Assembly (NCBI RefSeq): GCF_900111825.1
Contig: NZ_FOJM01000008.1
Location: 1-64,000 of the forward strand
Length of the DNA stretch: 64,000 nt
Reading direction: 5' to 3'
Source: Pedobacter suwonensis
GTDB taxonomy: Bacteria > Bacteroidota > Bacteroidia > Sphingobacteriales > Sphingobacteriaceae
Both the position numbers and the translations under genes were made by a program. Under the pieces are notes generated by a model. It did no database searches, was not told the DNA's origin, and saw only the letters and a list, made by a program, of their open reading frames with translations. Numbering within the stretch: position 1 is the first letter of the stretch; each line of letters begins with the position of its first letter. Shown one piece after another: positions 62,942-64,000 of this stretch.

Positions 62942-63304
62942 ATGAGCGGTATATTAGTTCCCATCTCACTTTTTTTAGGCGGATTTGCCATGGCATTTGG
63001 AATCCGTTATTTATCAAACAAGGAGAAAATGGCCATGATTGAGCGTGGAATCAATCCTGGGGTCGGTAAATCGGCACCTAAACCTTATTTGAGTTTAAAG
63101 TTCGGTTTGTTGCTTGTAGGCTTAGGTATTGGCCTGCTCGTGGCCCTTACACTAGTAAGAAATATGTTTAGCGGCGAGATGACAGATGCAGAAACCTCGC
63201 AGGCTGTAGCGGTTTATTTTGGCTGCCTGGGTGTTTTTGGCGGCTTAGGTTTGATTATTTCTTTTGTGGTGGAGAAGAAAGCGATTGAAAAAGATAAATT
63301 CTAG
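62942..63304 (+). CDS. DUF6249-like membrane protein
   Basis: A 120-residue protein with three hydrophobic helices (about 4-22, 54-72, 87-107) and a cytosolic loop after the first, NKEKMAMIERGINPG, which is the DUF6249-type pattern of Bacteroidota. It ends in a charged tail (EKKAIEKDKF). Function unknown. In several genomes such genes accompany sigma-factor genes; here the sigma gene is 1.6 kb away. Confidence 0.75.
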   Translation: MSGILVPISLFLGGFAMAFGIRYLSNKEKMAMIERGINPGVGKSAPKPYLSLKFGLLLVGLGIGLLVALTLVRNMFSGEMTDAETSQAVAVYFGCLGVFGGLGLIISFVVEKKAIEKDKF

Positions 63305-63316
63305 TCAATTTTAATC

Positions 63317-64000
63317 GTGAAAAGAAAAAATATCAGGGTACTGTGTGGCCTTTTATCCATACTAACCTCCTGCATGTTCTGGCCTGTAGCTACAAATGCC
63401 CAAAAGCTGAATGGTCAGATTGATAGTCTGATCAAGAGGGTAATAACCGATCAGCAGGGACCCGGAGGTGTATTTATGGTTGCTCAGAAAGGAAAAGTTC
63501 TTTATCAAAAAGCTTTTGGCAAAGCCAATATTGAACTTGGGGTAGACCTGGCTCCTGAAGATGTTTTCCAATTGGGCTCTATGACCAAACAGTTTACGGC
63601 AATATCGGTGCTGCTTTTGGAGCAACAGAGTAAATTAAAGGTAAGCGATTCCATTTCAAAATACATACCCGATTATCCAGCTGGAAATAAAATTACGATA
63701 CACCATTTACTTACCCATACTTCGGGAATTAAAGATTTTACCAAAATGAAATCGCTTGCCGGTATTGCCCAAAGGGAAATGACACCTAAAATGATGGTCG
63801 ATTTTTTTAAGGATGAGCCTGTTGACTTTGCTCCAGGAGAGCGTTTTGAATATAATAATTCGGGCTATGTATTGCTAGGCTACCTAATTGAACTCATTTC
63901 TGGTGAACAATATGCAGATTTTATTCAGCATCACATTTTTGATCAGCTCGGTATGAGCCATTCTTATTACGCCAGCGATAGGCAGATCATTAAAAACCGT
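63317..64000 (+). CDS. Class C beta-lactamase-like serine hydrolase, partial
   Basis: The 228 codons shown run off the window, so the 3' end is missing. GTG start at 63317, signal peptide through ATNAQ (about residue 28). The penicillin-binding-type site GSMTKQFT (catalytic Ser and Lys near 85-88) and EYNNSGY (YxN near 175) are present; the third motif lies outside. The N-terminal about 200 residues are normal for the family, which includes esterases and D-aminopeptidases, so beta-lactamase activity is not implied. Confidence 0.85.
   Translation, partial: MKRKNIRVLCGLLSILTSCMFWPVATNAQKLNGQIDSLIKRVITDQQGPGGVFMVAQKGKVLYQKAFGKANIELGVDLAPEDVFQLGSMTKQFTAISVLLLEQQSKLKVSDSISKYIPDYPAGNKITIHHLLTHTSGIKDFTKMKSLAGIAQREMTPKMMVDFFKDEPVDFAPGERFEYNNSGYVLLGYLIELISGEQYADFIQHHIFDQLGMSHSYYASDRQIIKNR

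Overview
The window looks like a chromosomal segment of a Bacteroidota bacterium, most likely Sphingobacteriaceae and close to Pedobacter. The evidence is: promoters of the TAnnTTTG (-7) type, often with TTG about 18-21 bp upstream; an LpxC-FabZ fusion gene; a PorX-type (CheY plus PglZ) regulator; DUF4175, DUF2911, DUF3347, DUF5117-type metalloprotease and HYC/CC/PP families; many secreted proteins and lipoproteins; AT-rich intergenic DNA. No prophage, insertion sequence, CRISPR array, rRNA or tRNA was seen. It reads as ordinary core and niche genome rather than an island.

Layout. 0-5 kb: ybeY and a large membrane-anchored coiled-coil DUF4175 protein. 5-10 kb: a secreted GDPD-GH16 fusion, a Tat-exported phospholipase C and a DUF2911 protein. 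10.3-14.9 kb: a TetR regulator overlapping a TolC/EmrA/EmrB-type tripartite efflux operon, with a palindromic operator inside the promoter. 15.1-17.7 kb: phosphoenolpyruvate carboxylase. 18.1-19.4 kb: a peroxiredoxin, thioredoxin and DUF6952 operon. 19.7-26 kb: S9 peptidase, degenerate FAD-type protein, aldehyde dehydrogenase, a YfiT-like DinB protein and a DUF6265 protein. 26.2-32 kb: a metal (probably copper) and redox region with two HMA proteins, DUF3347, an outer-membrane barrel, an AraC regulator with an N-terminal CxxC domain, and a HYC/CC/PP protein; a DOPA dioxygenase and a YceI protein lie between. 32-37 kb: cyclophilin, exonuclease III, hutI-hutG, and 5-formyl-THF cyclo-ligase with a 52-aa partner. 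37.2-43.4 kb: two divergent EF-P paralogues, a candidate small RNA, an orphan ABC ATPase, and the lipid A genes lpxA, lpxC-fabZ and lpxD. 43.5-48.7 kb: HD-domain phosphohydrolase, porX, tsaE and ald. 48.8-60.4 kb: mainly envelope and secreted enzymes (VanX-like dipeptidase, phosphatase, GH18 with an AONS-like PLP enzyme, PBP4-type carboxypeptidase, aspartyl protease-PDZ, zinc metalloprotease, NAGPA-type glycosidase), a cold-shock protein and an alpha/beta hydrolase. 60.5-64 kb: an ECF sigma factor that lacks region 2, with its membrane anti-sigma-like partner, a SugE/Gdx-type SMR exporter with a Crp/Fnr regulator, a DUF6249 protein, and a class C beta-lactamase-like serine hydrolase cut by the window edge.

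The most unusual signals are these. (i) A dispersed family of intergenic GTCAT...ATGAC palindromes has at least ten whole or half copies in several subfamilies. (ii) The sigma factor appears to have an in-frame deletion of sigma region 2. (iii) Of the two neighbouring EF-P paralogues, one has lost the loop lysine. (iv) A promoter-to-terminator unit on the minus strand at 38.7-38.9 kb looks like a small RNA. (v) lpxD and the HYC/CC/PP gene have a -7 box only 5-6 nt from the start codon. (vi) Five perfect CCCTAAA units, a telomere-like heptamer, lie beside a stop codon. No clearly new multi-gene system was found.
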